Source of the DNA: Typha latifolia | Taxonomy: Eukaryota > Streptophyta > Magnoliopsida > Poales > Typhaceae | Assembly (NCBI GenBank): GCA_019914945.1 | Contig: CM034104.1 | Coordinates: 2,296,501 to 2,360,500 of the forward strand | Reading direction: 5' to 3' | Length of the DNA: 64,000 nt | Part shown: positions 62,938 through 64,000 of the stretch, piece after piece | Position numbering within the stretch: the stretch's first letter is position 1 | How the letters are laid out: each line of letters begins with the position of its first letter | The notes under the pieces: generated by a model | Seen by the model: only the letters and a program-made list of their open reading frames with translations | What the model was told of the DNA's origin: nothing | The model's database searches: none | Made by a program: the position numbers and the translations under genes

Positions 62938-63705
62938 TTAACCCGGCAAAAGAAAATGTTGCAGATAAAGCAATCCATCCTCCACTCTAAGATACCTCCA
63001 ACTCAAAATACTCATCAACCCCAACCTCACCTTCTCCACCCTCCTCCTCCTCCTACTCCCATCTCCGCCGCCAAACTCCATCCCCAACTCGGCTTCGAGC
63101 TGCCTTCCGCCCATCGCCGCCGCCGAGCAACACTCCGGGTTCGGCAAAGCCTCCGAAAACCACAACCCATTCCCCTCAACCAGCCTGCCTTTTTCAACAC
63201 GTTGCATTATGGAAAAAGCTCCCTGGAAACCTTTCATCACCACAGTCCACGCCACTCTGTACTCCTCCGCCGCACCGACCTCCACGTTGGAGCTCCCCAC
63301 GTCGACGTCGAACCTAAAAATCGAGTCTTGGGCAAGCGCGAGTTGATCCCCGCTCTTTGCGAAGGAAAGAACCGGAGCTGAGTTGCGGAAGACGTCGACG
63401 GCGAAGAGGAGGTCTCGGAGGGCGAGGCGAGGAGTGGGAGGGCTGCGTATGGGGTGGGCGGAGGAGGAGAGGAGGAGGGCGAAGAAGGAGTGGTAGGAGG
63501 AAGTGGTGGTGGTGGGGAAGTGGAGGGAGGAAGGGAAGTGAGAGAGGCAGATGGGTTTCCAGATGTCGTCGGAGGAGAAGGCTGCATGCCATGGTTTGGA
63601 GACGCAGGAGGCGACGGCGAGGGTCTTGGGATCGAGGTGATGAGCGACGAGGAGGGTTGCTTCCCATGGGAGAGTTGGGTTTGATGGTGATCTCTTTGAT
63701 GCCAT
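62938..63705 (-). CDS. F-box protein, intronless
   Basis: Single exon of 255 aa from ATG 63705 to TAA 62938. The F-box lies at residues 12-55 (LPWEATLLVAHHLDPKTLAVASCVSKPWHAAFSSDDIWKPICLS), which would bind SKP1 in an SCF ubiquitin ligase. The C-terminal region has no Kelch, LRR or other named repeat; it contains a short Gly/Arg-rich insert and ends in LQHFLLPG. It resembles small plant F-box proteins of the At5g04010 kind, but that assignment is from memory. The exon is GC-rich (third-position bias), which opens long shadow frames on both strands, unlike the AT-rich surroundings. Confidence 0.85.
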   Translation of the reverse strand: MASKRSPSNPTLPWEATLLVAHHLDPKTLAVASCVSKPWHAAFSSDDIWKPICLSHFPSSLHFPTTTTSSYHSFFALLLSSSAHPIRSPPTPRLALRDLLFAVDVFRNSAPVLSFAKSGDQLALAQDSIFRFDVDVGSSNVEVGAAEEYRVAWTVVMKGFQGAFSIMQRVEKGRLVEGNGLWFSEALPNPECCSAAAMGGRQLEAELGMEFGGGDGSRRRRRVEKVRLGLMSILSWRYLRVEDGLLYLQHFLLPG

Positions 63706-63756
63706 CTCTCTTCTTTTCTTCTCCCTTTTGGCTTCTATCTTTTGTTCAATTGCTCC

Positions 63757-63765
63757 TCTTATATT
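63757..63765 (-). promoter_or_regulatory. Putative TATA box of the F-box gene
   Basis: Minus strand ATATAAGAG about 55 bases upstream of the ATG. Motif and position only; it implies a short leader. Confidence 0.4.
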
Positions 63766-64000
63766 TTGAACAAACGAAACTGAAACTTTCTACGTTCATA
63801 CGTAAATGTCCCCCATTTCACTCTTGGAAATTTTGCATCTCACACCCTACATTATTTGAGGGATCAAAGTTGACATCCAGATCGATAGCAAGGAAGTTCT
63901 CCGCTTTGAAGATGGGTAAGATTTGTAAATAGTGAAAATATAGGGTTATATGTGCAAATTCGGGTAGATGCATTACTTGTGGAAGTTGTGGGGGAGCCAC

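Noticed and set aside
63237..63932. Several long frames overlapping the F-box gene on both strands
   Set aside because: Shadows caused by the high GC content of the F-box exon; only the 63705-62938 frame carries an F-box.
1..64000. tRNA, rRNA or organellar DNA insertions
   Set aside because: I saw no convincing tRNA cloverleaf, rRNA segment or plastid/mitochondrial gene fragment, but this was an eye scan and short tRNAs could be missed.

Overview
This is a nuclear window from a flowering plant. The evidence is GT-AG genes with many introns, AT-rich introns and intergenic DNA, plant-specific families (pheophytinase, an autoinhibited Ca2+-ATPase of the ACA4/11 kind, plastid CcdA, SPT6-like with a WG/GW tail) and a hAT transposon. 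GC-rich exons in the F-box and p32-like genes hint at a monocot, but the sequence does not settle the species. All exon junctions given here were read by eye from splice consensus, reading-frame continuity and family similarity.

Layout, left to right. The 3' end of SPT6-like (+, 799-3006). A RING-H2/zinc-ribbon E3 ligase (-, 4404-5405) with a 1.4 kb 5'UTR intron. Pheophytinase (-, 8398-12325, 5 coding exons, 514 aa). A 12.6 kb block (13.55-26.2 kb) with no recognisable protein gene; it is built mostly of degenerate tandem repeats and headed by a good minus-strand TATA box. A mitochondrial p32/MAM33-family protein (-, 27319-29918, 3 exons, 217 aa). AT-rich repeat-bearing intergenic DNA (30-33.8 kb). 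A P2B Ca2+-ATPase (+, 33901-42029, 7 exons, 1034 aa). Plastid CcdA thiol-disulfide transporter (-, 44523-49704, 12 exons, 336 aa). Head to head with it, a small plant-specific gene of unknown function (+, 56248-57788, 133 aa). The long leader intron of that gene carries a complete 3744-bp hAT element (51143-54886) with a perfect 8-bp target duplication and a broken transposase. A tryptophan/glycine-rich plant-specific protein (+, 58797-61843, 303 aa). An intronless F-box protein (-, 62938-63705).

The genes do not form one pathway. Themes are transcription elongation and possible Argonaute contact (SPT6-like), ubiquitin ligation (RING, F-box), plastid biology (pheophytin dephytylation in senescence; reducing-power transfer for cytochrome assembly), mitochondrial matrix function and Ca2+ export. 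The most unusual object is the 13.5-26.2 kb block. It looks like the transcribed leader region of one minus-strand unit that has expanded by nested tandem duplication (about 53 bp, about 165-220 bp and about 1.1-1.3 kb levels). Many monomers retain a GATCTG core on the sense strand, similar to the core of the plant intron-mediated-enhancement motif.
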